Assembly (NCBI GenBank): GCA_954871525.1
Contig: OX940863.1
Location: 7,106,001 to 7,170,000 of the forward strand
From: Parietaria judaica
Lineage: Eukaryota; Streptophyta; Magnoliopsida; Rosales; Urticaceae
Length of the DNA stretch: 64,000 bases
Direction: 5' to 3'
Shown here in pieces: positions 37,816 through 51,300 of the stretch. A model generated the notes under the pieces. That model had not been told where the DNA came from, searched no databases, and saw only the letters and a program-made list of their open reading frames with translations. The number at the start of each line of letters is the position of its first letter. The stretch's first letter is position 1. Position numbers and translations under genes: made by a program.

Positions 37816-40800
37816 TCATTTCTCGTCAACAATTTAATCCTTCCATATTTTTGCATGAGAACTCTTGTTATAATCAAATTCCAATGTATAAGCTCTAAAA
37901 TCATTATTATTCAATTGGTTCGATATTTAAGGTTGTAAAAATTGTCAAATAAAGAAACGCTATTCGAAATGCTATAGCATTTCCTATGGCATTTCTCTTC
38001 AACAATTTAATCCATGCATATTTTGGCATAAGGACTCTTGTTATATTCAAATTTCAATGTATAAGCCCTAAAATCATTATTTATTCAATTGGTTTGAATT
38101 TTAGGTAGTAAACAATGTAAAATAAAGAAATGCTATAGGAAATACTATAGCATTTCCTGTGGCATTTCTCGTCAACAATTTAATCCTTGCATATTTTTGC
38201 ATGAGAACGCTTGTAATATTCAAATTCCAATGTATAAGCCCTAAAATCATTATTTTTTCAATTGGTTCAAAATTTAAGGTTGTAAAAAATGTAAAATAAA
38301 GAAATGCTATAGGAAATGCTATAGCATTTCCTATGGCATTTCTCGTCAACAATTTAATCCTTGCATATTTTTGCATGAGAACTGTTGTTATATTCAAATT
38401 CCAATGTATAAGCCCTAAAATCATTATTTTTTCAATTGGTTCGAAATTTAAGGTTGTAAAAAATGTCAAATAAAGAAATGCTATATGAAATGGTATAGCA
38501 TTTCCTATGGCATTTCTATTCAACAATTTAATCCTTGCATATTTTTGCATGAGAACTCTTGTTATATTAAAATTCCAATGTATAAGCCCTAAAATCAATA
38601 TTTTTTCAATTGGTTTGAAATTTTAGGTCGTAAACAATGTAAAATAAAGAAATGCTATAATAAATGCTAGCATTTCCTATGGCATTTCACGTCTACAATT
38701 TAATCCTTGTATATTTTTGCATGAGAACTCTTGTTATATTCAAATTCCAATGTATAAGCTTTAAAATCATTATTTTTTCAATTGGTTCGAAATTTAAGGT
38801 TGTAAAAAATGTAAAATAAAGAAATGCTATAGGAAATGCTATAGCATTTCATATGGCATTTCTCGTCAACAATTTAATCCTTTCATATTTTTGCATGAGA
38901 ACTCTTGTTATATTCAAATTCCAATGTATAAGCCCTAAAATAATTATTTTTTTAATTGGTTCGAAACTTAAGGTTGTAAAAAATGTCAAATAAAGAAATG
39001 CTATAGGAAATACTATAGCATTTCCTATGGTATTTCTCGTCAACAATTTAATCCTTGCATATTTTTGCATGAGAACTCTTGTTATATTCAAATTCCAATG
39101 TATAAGCCCTAAAATCATTATTTTTTCAATTGGTTCGAAATTTAAGGTTGTAAAAAATGTAAAATAAAGAAATGCTATAGGAAATGCTATAGCATTTCCT
39201 ATGGTATTTCTTGTCAACAATTTAATCCTTGCATATTTTTGCAAGATAAGGATTGTAATATTCAAATTCCAATGTATAAGCCCTAAAATCATTATTTTTT
39301 CATTTGGTTCAAAATTTAAGGTTGTAAAAAATGTCAAATAAAGAAATGCTATAGGAAATGCTATAAATTTCCAATGGCATTTCTCGTCAACAATTTAATC
39401 CTTGCATATTTTTGCATGAGAACTCTTGTTATATTTAAATTACAATGTATAAGCCCTAAAATGATTATTTTTTCAATTGGTTCGAAATTTAAGGTTGTAA
39501 AAAATGTCAAATAAAGAAATGCAATAGGAAATGCTAGCATTTCCTATGGCATTTCTCGTCAACAATTTAATCCTTGCATATTTTGGCATGAGAACTCTTG
39601 TTATATTCAAATTTCAATGTATAAGCCATAAAATCATTATTTTTATTAATTGGTTTGAATTTTTGGTCGTAAACAATGTAAAATAAAGAAATGCTATAGG
39701 AAATGCTCCAATGGCATTTCTCGTCAACAATTTAATCCTTGCATATTTTTGCATGAGAACGCTTGTAATATTAAAATTCCAATGTATAATCCCTAAAATC
39801 CTTATTTTTTCAATTGGTTCAAAATTTAAGGTTGTAAAAAATGTAAAATAAAGAAATGCTATAAGAAATGCTGTAGCATTTCATATGGCATTTCTCGTCA
39901 ACAATTTAATCCTTGCATATTTTTGCATGAGAACTCTTGTTATATTAAAATTCCAATGTATAAGCCCTAAAATAATTATTTTTTCAATTGGTTTGAAATT
40001 TAAAGTTGTAAACAATGTAAAATAAAGAAATTCTATAGGAAATTCTATAACATTTCCTATGGCATTTCTCGTCAACAATTTAATCCTGGCATATTTTTGC
40101 ATGAGAAGGCTTGTAATATTCAAATTCCAATGTATAAGCCCTAAAATCATTATTTTTTCAATTGGTTAAAAATTTAAGGTTGTAAAAAAATTAAAATAAA
40201 GAAATGCTATAGGAAATGCTATAGCATTTCCTATGGCATTTCTCGTCAACTATTTAATCCTTACATATTTTTGCATGAGAACTGTTGTTATATTCATATT
40301 CAAATGTATAAGCCCTAAAATCATTATTTTTTCAATTGGTTCGAAATTTAAGGCTGTAAAAAATGTCAAATAAAGAAATGCTATAGGAAATGCTATAGCA
40401 TTTCGTATGGCATTTCTCGACAATAATTTAATCCTTGCATATTTTTGCATGAGAACTCTTGTTATATTCAAATTCCAATGTATAATTCCTAATATCATTA
40501 TTTTTTCAATTGGTTCAAAATTTAAGGTTGTAAAAAATGTCAAATAAAGAAATACTATAGGAAATGCTATAAATTTCCTATGGCATTTCTCGTCAACAAT
40601 TTAATCCTTGCATATTTTTGCATGATAACTCTTGTTATATTCAAATTACAATTTATAAGCCCTAAAATCATTATTTTTTCAATTGGTTCGAAATTTAAGG
40701 TTGTAAAAAATGTAAAATAAAGAAATGTTATAGCATTTCCTATGGCATTTCTCGTCAACAATTTAATCCTTGCATATTTTTTCATGAGAACTCTTGTTAT

Positions 40801-42425
40801 ATTCAAATTCCAATGGATAAGCTCTAAAATCATTATTTTTTCAATTGGTTCGATATTTAAGGTTGTAAAAAATGTCAAATAAACAAATGCTATAGGAAAT
40901 GCTATAGCATTTCCTATGGCATTTCTCGTCAACAATTTAATCCTTGCATATTTTGGCATGAGAACTCTTGTTATATTCAAATTTCAATGTATAAGCCCTA
41001 AAAACATTATTTTTTCAATTGGTTTGAATTTTAGGTCGTAAACAATGTAAAATAAAGAAATGCTATAGGAAATGCTATAGCATTTCCTATGGCATTTCTC
41101 GTCAAAAATTTAATCCTTGCATATTTTTGGATGAGAACGCTTGTAATATTCAAATTCCAATGTATAAGCCCGAAAATCCTTATTTTTTCAATTGGTTCAA
41201 AATTTAAGGTTGTAAAAAATGTAAAATAAATAAATGCTATAAGAAATGCTATAGCATTTCATATGGCATTTCTCGTCAACAATTTAATCCTTGCATATTT
41301 TTGTATTAGAACTCTTGTTATATTCAAATTCCAATGTATAAGCCCTAAAATAATTATTTTTTCAATTGGTTCAAAATTTTAGGTTGTAAAAATGTAAAAT
41401 AAAGAAATTCTATAGGAAATTCTGTAGCATTTCCTATGACATTTCTCGTCAACAATTTAATCCTTGCATATTTTTGCATGAGAACTGTTGTTATATTCAA
41501 ATTCCAATGTATAAGCCCTAAAATCATTATTTTTTCAATTGGTTCGAAATTGAAGGTTGTAAAAAATGTAAAATAAAGAAATGCTTTAGGAAATACTATA
41601 GCATTTCCTATGGCATTTCTCGTCAACAATTTAATCCTTGCATATTTTTACATGAGAACTCTTGTTATATTCAAATTCCAATGTATAAGCCCTAAAATCA
41701 TTATTTTTTCAATTGGTTCGATATTTAAGGTTGTAAAAAATGTCAAACAAAGAAATGCTATAGGAAATGTTATAGCATTTCCTATGGCATTTCTCGTCAA
41801 CAATTTAATCCTTGCATATTTTTGCATGAGAACTCTTCTTATATTCAAATTCCGATGTATAAGCCCTAAAATCATTATTTTTTCAATTGGTTCAAAATTT
41901 AAGGTTGTAAAAATTGTAAAATAAAGAAATGCTATAGGAAATGCTATAGCATTTCTTATGGAATTCCTCGTCAACAATTTAATCCTTGCATATTTTTGTA
42001 TGAGAACTGTTGTTATATTCAAATTCCAATGTATAAGCCCTAAAATAATTTTTTTTTCAATTGGTTCGAATTTTAGATCGTAAACAATGTAAAATAAAGA
42101 AATGCAATAGGAAATGCTATAGCATTTCCTATGGCATTTCTCGTCAACAATTTAAACCTTGCATATTTTTGCATGAGAACTCTTGTTATATTTAAATACC
42201 AATTTATAAGCCCTAAAATCATTATTTTTTCAATTGGTTCGAAATTTAAGGTTGTAAAAAATGTAAAATAAAAAAATTCTATAGGAAATTCTATAGCATT
42301 TCCTATGGCATTTCTCATCAACAATTTAATCCTTGCATATTTTTGCATGAGAACTCTTTTTATATTCAAATTCAAATGTATAAACCCTAAAATCATTATT
42401 TTTTCAATTGGTTCAAAATTTTAGG

Positions 42426-43973
42426 TTGTTAAAAATGTCAAATAAAGAAATGCTATAGGAAATGCTATAGCATTTCGTATGGCATTTCTCGTCAACAATT
42501 TAATCCTTGCATATTTTTGCATGAGAACTCTTGTTATATTCAAATTCCAATGTGTAAGCCCTAAAATCATTATTTTTTTCAATTGGTTCGAAATTTAAGG
42601 TTGTAAAAAATGTAAAATAAAGAAATGCTATAGGAAATGCTATAGCATTTCCTATGGCATTTCTCGTCAACAATTTAATCCTTGCATATTTTTGCATGAG
42701 AACTCTTGTTATATTAAAATTCCAATGTATAAGCCCTAAAATCATTATTTTTTCAATTGGTTTGAAATTTAAGGTTGTAAAAAATGTAAAATAAAGAAAT
42801 GCTATAGGAAATCCTATAGCATTTCCTATGGCATTTCTCGTCAATAATTTAATCCTTGCATATTTTTGCATGAGAACTCTTGTTATATTAAAATTCCAAT
42901 GTATAAGCCCTAAAATCATTATTTTTTCAATTGGTTCGAAATTTAAGGTTGTAAAAAATGTAAAATAAAGAAATGCTATAGGAAATCCTATAGCATTTCC
43001 TATGGAATTTCTCGTCAACAATTTAATCCTTGCATATTTTTGCATGAGAACTCTTGTTATATTAAAATTCCAATGTATAAGCCCTAAAATCATTATTTTT
43101 TCAATTGGTTCAAAATTTAAGGTTGTAAGAAATGTAAAATAAATAAATGGTATAGCATTTCCTATGGCATTTCTCGTCAACAATTTAATCCTTGCATATT
43201 TTTTCATGAGAACTCTTGTTATATTCAAAATTCCAATGTATAAGACCTAAAATCATTATTTTTTCAATTGGTTCGATATTTAAGGTTGTAAAAAATGTCA
43301 AATAAAGAAATGCTATAGGAAATGCTCCTATGGCATTTCTCGTCAACAATTTAATCCTTGCATATTTTTCCATGAGAACTCTTGTTATATTCAAATTCCA
43401 ATGTATAAGCCCTAAAATCATTATCTTTTCAATTGGTTCAAAATTTAAGGTTGTTAAAAATGTCAAATATAGAAATGCTATAGGAAATGTTATAGCATTT
43501 CGTATGGCATTTCTCGTCAACAATTTAATCACTGCATATTTTTGCATGAGAACTCTTGTTATATTCAAATTCCAATGTGTAAGCCCTAAAATCATTATTT
43601 TTTTCAATTGGTTCGAAATTTAAGGTTGTAAAAAATGTAAAATAAAGAAATGCTATAGGAAATGCTATAGCATTTCCTATGGCATTTCTCGTCAACAATT
43701 TAATCCTTGCATATTTTTGCATGAGAACTATTGTTATATTAAAATTCCAATGTATAAGCCCTAAAATCATTATTTTTTCAATTGGTTCGAAATTTAAGGT
43801 TGTAAAAAATGTAAAATAAAGAAATGCTATAGGAAATCCTATAGCATTTCCTATGGCATTTCTCGTCAACAATTTAATCCTTGCATATTTTTGCATGAGA
43901 ACTCTTTTTATATTCAAATTCCAATGTATAAACCCTAAAATCATTATTTTTTCAATTGGTTCAAAATTTTAGG
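42426..43973 (+). repeat. HOR unit, 1548 bp, first of three related copies
   Basis: The unit opens at TTGTTAAAAATGTCAAAT (42426). It contains AATGTGTAAGCCC followed by a T7 run, several palindromes with a CCTATAGC centre (GGAAATCCTATAGC) and a shortened core GCTCCTATGGC near 43325. The extra T in the T-run shifts the minus-strand phase and ends the long open run. The same opening recurs at 43974 and 46033. Confidence 0.85.
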
Positions 43974-46032
43974 TTGTTAAAGATGTCAAATAAAGAAATG
44001 CTATAGGAAATGCTATAGCATTTCGTATGGCATTTCTCGTCAACAATTTAATCCTTGCATATTTTTGCATGAGAACTCTTGTTATATTCAAATTCCAATG
44101 TGTAAGCCCTAAAATCATTATTTTTTTCAATTGGTTCGAAATTTAAGGTTGTAAAAAATGTAAAATAAAGAAATGCTATAGGAAATGCTATAGCATTTCC
44201 TATGGCATTTCTCGTCAACAATTTAATCCTTGCATATTTTTGCATGAGAACTCTTGTTATATTAAAATTCCAATGTATAAGCCCTAAAATCATTATTTTT
44301 TCAATTGGTTTGAAATTTAAGGTTGTAAAAAATGTAAAATAAAGAAATGCTATAGGAAATCCTATAGCATTTCCTATGGCATTTCTCGTCAACAATTTAA
44401 TCCTTGCATATTTTTGCATGAGAACTCTTGTTATATTAAAATTCCAATGTATAAGCCCTAAAATCATTATTTTTTCAATTGGTTCGAAATTTAAGGTTGT
44501 AAAAAATGTAAAATAAAGAAATGCTATAGGAAATCCTATAGCATTTCCTATGGCATTTCTCGTCAACAATTTAATCCTTGCATATTTTTGCATGAGAACT
44601 CTTGTTATATTAAAATTCCAATGTATAAGCCCTAAAATCATTATTTTTCAATTGGTTCGAAATTTAAGGTTGTAAAAAATGTAAAATAAAGAAATGCTAT
44701 AGGAAATCCTATAGCATTTCCTATGGCATTTCTCGTCAATAATTTAATCCTTGCATATTTTTGCATGAGAACTCTTGTTATATTAAAATTCCAATGTATA
44801 AGCCCTAAAATCATTATTTTTTCAATTGGTTCGAAATTTAAGGTTGTAAAAAATGTAAAATAAAGAAATGCTATAGGAAATCCTATAGCATTTCCTATGG
44901 CATTTCTCGTCAACAATTTAATCCTTGCATATTTTTGCATGAGAACTCTTGTTATATTAAAATTCCAATGTATAAGCCCTAAAATCATTATTTTTTCAAT
45001 TGGTTCAAAATTTAAGGTTGTAAGAAATGTAAAATAAATAAATGGTATAGGAAATCCTATAGCATTTCCTATGGAATTTCTCGTCAACAATTTAATCCTT
45101 GCATATTTTTGCATGAGAACTCTTGTTATATTAAAATTCCAATGTATAAGCCCTAAAATCATTATTTTTTCAATTGGTTCAAAATTTAAGGTTGTAAGAA
45201 ATGTAAAATAAATAAATGGTATAGCATTTCCTATGGCATTTCTCGTCAACAATTTAATCCTTGCATATTTTTCCATGAGAACTCTTGTTATATTCAAATT
45301 CCAATGTATAAGCCCTAAAATCATTATCTTTTCAATTGGTTCAAAATTTAAGGTTGTTAAAAATGTCAAATATAGAAATGCTATAGGAAATGTTATAGCA
45401 TTTCGTATGGCATTTCTCGTCAACAATTTAATCACTGCATATTTTTGCATGAGAACTCTTGTTATATTCAAATTCCAATGTGTAAGCCCTAAAATCATTA
45501 TTTTTTTCAATTGGTTCGAAATTTAAGGTTGTAAAAAATGTAAAATAAAGAAATGCTATAGGAAATGCTATAGCATTTCCTATGGCATTTCTCGTCAACA
45601 ATTTAATCCTTGCATATTTTTGCATGAGAACTCTTGTTATATTAAAATTCCAATGTATAAGCCCTAAAATCATTATTTTTTCAATTGGTTCGAAATTTAA
45701 GGTTGTAAAAAATGTAAAATAAAGAAATGCTATACCTATGGCATTTATCGTCAACAATTTAATCCTTACATATTTTTGCATGAAAACTCTTGTTATATTC
45801 AAATTCTAATGTATAAGCCCTAAAATAATTATTTTTTCAATTGGTTCAAAATTTAAGGTTGTAAAAAATGTCAAATAAAGAAATGCTATAGGAAATCCTA
45901 TAGCATTTCCTATGGCATTTCTCGTCAACAATTTAATCCTTGCATATTTTTGCATGAGAACTCTTTTTATATTCAAATTCCAATGTATAAACCCTAAAAT
46001 CATTATTTTTTCAATTGGTTCAAAATTTTAGG
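43974..46032 (+). repeat. HOR unit, 2059 bp, second copy with extra monomers
   Basis: It starts with TTGTTAAAGATGTCAAAT, repeats the first unit at an offset of 1548 bp, and carries about three more monomers of the GGAAATCCTATAGC kind. The part at 45233-45526 matches 43330-43623 at 1903 bp. A shortened palindrome, GCTATACCTATGGC, occurs near 45728. Confidence 0.8.
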
Positions 46033-47180
46033 TTGTTAAAAATGTCAAATAAAGAAATGCTATAGGAAATGCTATAGCATTTCGTATGGCATTTCTCGTC
46101 AACAATTTAATCCTTGCATATTTTTGCATGAGAACTCTTGTTATATTCAAATTCCAATGTGTAAGCCCTAAAATCATTATTTTTTTCAATTGGTTCGAAA
46201 TTTAAGGTTGTAAAAAATGCAAAATAAAGAAATGCTATAGGAAATGCTATAGCATTTCCTATGGCATTTCTCGTCAACAATTTAATCCTTGCATATTTTT
46301 GCATGAGAACTCTTGTTATATTAAAATTCCAATGTATAAGCCCTAAAATCATTATTTTTTCAATTGGTTTGAAATTTAAGGTTGTAAAAAATGTAAAATA
46401 AAGAAATGCTATAGGAAATCCTATAGCATTTCCTATGGCATTTCTCGTCAACAATTTAATCCTTGCATATTTTTGCATGAGAACTCTTGTTATATTAAAA
46501 TTCCAATGTATAAGCCCTAAAATCATTATTTTTTCAATTGGTTCGAAATTTAAGGTTGTAAAAAATGTAAAATAAAGAAATGCTATAGGAAATCCTATAG
46601 CATTTCCTATGGAATTTCTCGTCAACAATTTAATCCTTGCATATTTTTGCATGAGAACTCTTGTTATATTAAAATTCCAATGTATAAGCCCTAAAATCAT
46701 TATTTTTTCAATTGGTTCAAAATTTAAGGTTGTAAGAAATGTAAAATAAATAAATGGTATAGCATTTCCTATGGCATTTCTCGTCAACAATTTAATCCTT
46801 GCATATTTTTTCATGAGAACTCTTGTTATATTCAAAATTCCAATGTATAAGACCTAAAATCATTATTTTTTCAATTGGTTCGATATTTAAGGTTGTAAAA
46901 AATGTCAAATAAAGAAATGCTATAGGAAATGCTCCTATGGCATTTCTCGTCAACAATTTAATCCTTGCATATTTTTCCATGAGAACTCTTGTTATATTCA
47001 AATTCCAATGTATAAGCCCTAAAATCATTATCTTTTCAATTGGTTCAAAATTTAAGGTTGTTAAAAATGTCAAATATAGAAATGCTATAGGAAATGATAT
47101 AGCATTTCGTATGGCATTTCTCGTCAACAATTTAATCACTGCATATTTTTGCATGAGAACTCTTGTTATATTCAAATTCC
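46033..47180 (+). repeat. HOR unit, third copy (partial)
   Basis: It matches 42426-43573 at an offset of 3607 bp, including GCTCCTATGGC at 46929 and TTGTTAAAAATGTCAAATAT. It fades at about 47180, where ATAAGTCC with T6 replaces GTAAGCCC with T7. A minus-strand open run of 242 codons is nearly identical between this copy and the first, differing by one residue where TTCACTTTT-type changes fall. Confidence 0.8.
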
Positions 47181-49276
47181 AATGTATAAGTCCTAAAATC
47201 ATTATTTTTTCAATTGGTTCGAAATTTAAGGTTGTAAAAAATGTAAAATAAAGAAATGCTATAGGAAATCCTATAGCATTTCCTATGGCATTTCTCGTCA
47301 ACAATTTAATCCTTGCATATTTTTGCATGAGAACTCTTGTTATATTAAAATTCCAATGTATAAGCCCTAAAATCATTATTTTTTCAATTGGTTCAAAATT
47401 TAAGGTTGTAAGATATGTAAAATAAATAAATGCTATAGCATTTCCTATGGCATTTCTCGTTAACAATTTAATCCTTGCATATTTTTTCATGAGAACTCTT
47501 GTTTTATTCAAAATTCCAATGTATAAGACCTAAAATCATTATTTTTTCAATTGGTTCGATATTTAAGGTTGTAAAAAATGTCAAATAAAGAAATGCTATA
47601 GGAAATGCCATAGCATTTCCTATGGCATTTCTCGTCAACAATTTAATCCTTGCATATTTTTCCATGAGAACTCTTGTTATATTCAAATTCCAATGTATAA
47701 GCCCTAAAATCATTATCTTTTCAATTGGTTCAAAATTTAAGGTTGTAAAAATTGTAAAATAAAGAAATGCTATAGGAAATGCTATAGCATTTCTTGTCAA
47801 CAATTTTATCCTTGCATATTTTTGCATGAGAACTCTTGTTATATTAAAATTCCAATGTATAAGCCCTAAAATCATTATTTTTTCAATTGGTTCGATATTT
47901 AAGGTTGTAAAAAATATCAAATAAAGAAATGCTATAGCATTTCCTATGGCATTTCATGTCAACAATTTAATCCTTGCATATTTTTGCATGAGAACTCTTG
48001 CTATATTCAAATTCCAATGTATAAGCCCTAAAATCATTATTTTTTCAATTGGTTCAAAATTTAAGGTTGTAAAAAATGTAAAATAAAGAAATGCTATAGG
48101 AAATGCTATAGCATTTCCTATGGCATTTCTCGTCAACAATTTAATCCTTGCATATTTTTGCATGAGAACTCTTGTTATATTCAAATTCCAATGTATAATC
48201 CCTAAAATCATTATTTTTTCAATTGGTTCGAATCTTAGATCGTAAACAATGTAAAATAAAGAAATGCTATAGGAAATGCTATAGCATTTCCTATGGCATT
48301 TCTCGTCAATAATTTAAACCTTGCATATTTTTGCATGAGAACGCTTGTAATATTAAATCTCCAATGTATAAGCCCTAAAATAATTATTTTTTCAATTGGT
48401 TCGAAATTTAAGGTTGTAAAAAATGTAAAATAAAGAAATGCTATAAGAGCATTTCCTATGGCATTTCTCGTCAACATTTTAATCCTTGCATATTTTTGCA
48501 TGAGAACTCTTGTTATATTCAAATTCCAATGTATAAGCCCTAAAATCATTATTTTTTCAATTGGTTCGAAATTTTAGGTCGTAAACAATGTAAAATAAAG
48601 AAATGCTACTATGGCATTTCTCGGCAACAATTTAATCCTTGCATATTTTTGCATGAGAACTCTTGTTATATTCAAATTCGAAAGTATAAGCCCTAAAATC
48701 ATTATTTTTTCAATTGGTTCGAAGTTTAAGGTTGTAAAAAATGTAAAATAAAAAAATGCTATAGTAAATGCTATAGCATTTCCTATGGCATTTCTCGTCA
48801 ACATTTTAATCCTTGCATATTTTTGCATGAGAACTCTTGTTATATTCAAATTACAATGTATAAGCCCTAAAGTCATTATTTTATCAATTGGTTCGAAATT
48901 TTAGGTCGTAAACAATGTAAAATAAAGAAATGCTATAGGAAATGCTAGCATTTCCTATGGCATTTCTCGTCAACAATTTAATCCTTGCATATTTTTGCAT
49001 GAGAACTCTTGTTATATTAAAATTCCAATGTATAAGCTTTAAAATCATTATTTTTTCAATTGGTTTGAAATTTAAGGTTGTAAAAAATGTAAAATAAAGA
49101 AATACAATAGGAAATGCTATAGCATTTCCTATGGCATTTCTCGTCAACAATTTAATCCTTGCATATTTTTGCATGAGAACTCTTGTTATATTCAAATTCC
49201 AATGTATAAGCCCTAAAATCATTATTTTTTCAATTGGTTCGAAATTTAAGGTTGTAAAAAATGTCAAATAAAGAAA
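47181..49276 (+). repeat. Transition zone of mixed monomers
   Basis: The left half keeps GATATTTAAGG and GGAAATCCTATAGC monomers of the preceding HOR. Near 47790 a palindrome has lost its right arm (GCTATAGCATTTCTTGTC). From 48602 the rare GCTACTATGG and TTCGAAAGTATAAG monomer reappears, and from 48890 the sequence runs collinear with 17571 onward at an offset of about 31.3 kb. Confidence 0.8.
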
Positions 49277-50293
49277 TGATGTAGGAAATACTATAGCATT
49301 TCCTATGGCATTTCTCGTCAACAATTTAATCCTTGCATATTTTTGCATGAGAACGCTTGTAATATTAAAATTTCAATGTATAAGCCCTAAAATCATTATT
49401 TTTTCAATTGGTTTGAAATTTAAGGTTGTAAAAAATGTAAAGTAAAGAAATGCTATAGGAAATGCTATAGCATTTCCTATGGCATTTCTCGGCAACAATT
49501 TAATCCTTGCATATTTTTGCATGAGAACTCTTGTTATATTCAAATTTAAATGTATAAGCCCTAAAATCATTATTTTTTCAATTGGTTTGAAATTTAAGGT
49601 TGTAAAAAATGTCAAATAAAGAAATGCTATAGGAAATGCTTATTTCCTATGGCATTTCTCGTCAACAATTTAATCCTTGCATATTTTTGCATCAGAACGC
49701 TTGGTATATTCAAATTCCAATGTATAATCCCTAAAATAATTATTTTTTCAATTGGTTCGAAATTTTAGGTCGTAAACAATGTAAAATAAAGAAATGCTAT
49801 AGGAAATGCTAGCATTTCCTATGGCATTTCTCGTCAACAATTTAATCCTTGCATATTTTTGCATGAGAACTCTTGTTATATTCAAATTCCAATATATAAG
49901 CTTTAAACTCATTATTTTTTCAAGTAGTTCGAAATTTAAGGTTGTAAAAAATGTAAAATAAAGAAATGCTATAGGAAATGCTATAGCATTTCATATGACA
50001 TTTCTCGTATATAATTTAATCCTTGCATATTTTTGCATGAGAACTCTTGTTATATTCAAATTCCAATGTATAAGCTTTAAAATCATTATTTTTTCAATTG
50101 GTTCGAAATTTTAGGTCGTAAACAATGTAAAATAAAGAAATGCTACTATGGCATTTCTCGGCAACAATTTAATCCTTGCATATTTTTGCATGAGAACTCT
50201 TGTTATATTCAAATTCGAAAGTATAAGCCCTAAAATCATTTTTTTTTCAATTGGTTCGAAATTTAAGGTTGTAAAAAATGTCAAATAAAGAAA
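49277..50293 (+). repeat. 1017-bp HOR unit, first copy
   Basis: It begins at the rare palindrome TGATGTAGGAAATAC. It contains CGCTTGTAATATT, TAAAGTAAAG (49438), CATTTCTCGGCAAC, GCATCAGAACGCTTGG, a type B monomer with AATATATAAGCTTTAAAC, CTATGACATTTC-type changes and GCTACTATGG. The order of markers is the same as in 17961-18930. Confidence 0.85.
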
Positions 50294-51300
50294 TGATGTA
50301 GGAAATACTATAGCATTTCCTATGGCATTTCTCGTCAACAATTTAATCCTTGCATATTTTTGCATGAGAACGCTTGTAATATTAAAATTTCAATGTATAA
50401 GCCCTAAAATCATTATTTTTTCAATTGGTTTGAAATTTAAGGTTGTAAAAAATGTAAAGTAAAGAAATGCTATAGGAAATGCTATAGCATTTCCTATGGC
50501 ATTTCTCGGCAACAATTTAATCCTTGCATATTTTTGCATGAGAACTCTTGTTATATTCAAATTTAAATGTATAAGCCCTAAAATCATTATTTTTTCAATT
50601 GGTTTAAAATTTAAGGTTGTAAAAAATGTCAAATAAAGAAATGCTATAGGAAATGCTTTAGCATTTCCTATGGCATTTCTCGTCAACAATTTAATCCTTG
50701 CATATTTTTGCATCAGAACGCTTGGTATATTCAAATTCCAATGTATAATCCCTAAAATAATTATTTTTTCAATTGGTTCGAAATTTTAGGTCGTAAACAA
50801 TGTAAAATAAAGAAATGCTATAGGAAATGCTAGCATTTCCTATGGCATTTCTCGTCAACAATTTAATCCTTGCATATTTTTGCATGAGAACTCTTGTTAT
50901 ATTCAAATTCCAATATATAAGCTTTAAACTCATTATTTTTTCAATTAGTTCGAAATTTAAGGTTGTAAAAAATGTAAAATAAAGAAATGCTATAGGAAAT
51001 GCTATAGCATTTCCTATGACATTTCTCGTCTATAATTTAATCCTTGCATATTTTTGCATGAGAACTCTTGTTATATTCAAATTCCAATGTATAAGCTTTA
51101 AAATCATTATTTTTTCAATTGGTTCAAAATTTTAGGTCGTAAACAATGTAAAATAAAGAAATGCTACTATGGCATTTCTCGGCAACAATTTAATCCTTGC
51201 ATATTTTTGCATGAGAACTCTTGTTATATTCAAATTCGAAAGTATAAGCCCTAAAATCATTTTTTTTTCAATTGGTTCGAAATTTAAGGTTGTAAAAAAT
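50294..51300 (+). repeat. 1017-bp HOR unit, second copy
   Basis: It repeats 49277-50293 marker for marker: TGATGTAGG at 50294, the TAAAGTAAAG and GCATCAGAACGCTTGG monomers, and GCTACTATGG at 51163. One clear length difference is at 49640, where the first copy has lost part of the palindrome (ATGCTTATTTCC) and this copy keeps GCTTTAGC. Confidence 0.85.

Larger units (their letters stand above)
32609..42425 (+). repeat. Mosaic satellite stretch, mostly full-length monomers
   Basis: The monomers are mainly type A, many with ATGTCAAATAAAG in place of ATGTAAAATAAAG. They include variants such as AATCTTTGCAT with TTCAATTTCCAATG (33500-34600), GATATTTAAGG (37230, 37921, 40850) and TTTTTTCATGAG. A 1039-bp duplication and one dispersed copy of the preceding zone are listed separately. 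No type C monomer and no GCTACTATGG monomer was seen here. Confidence 0.85.
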
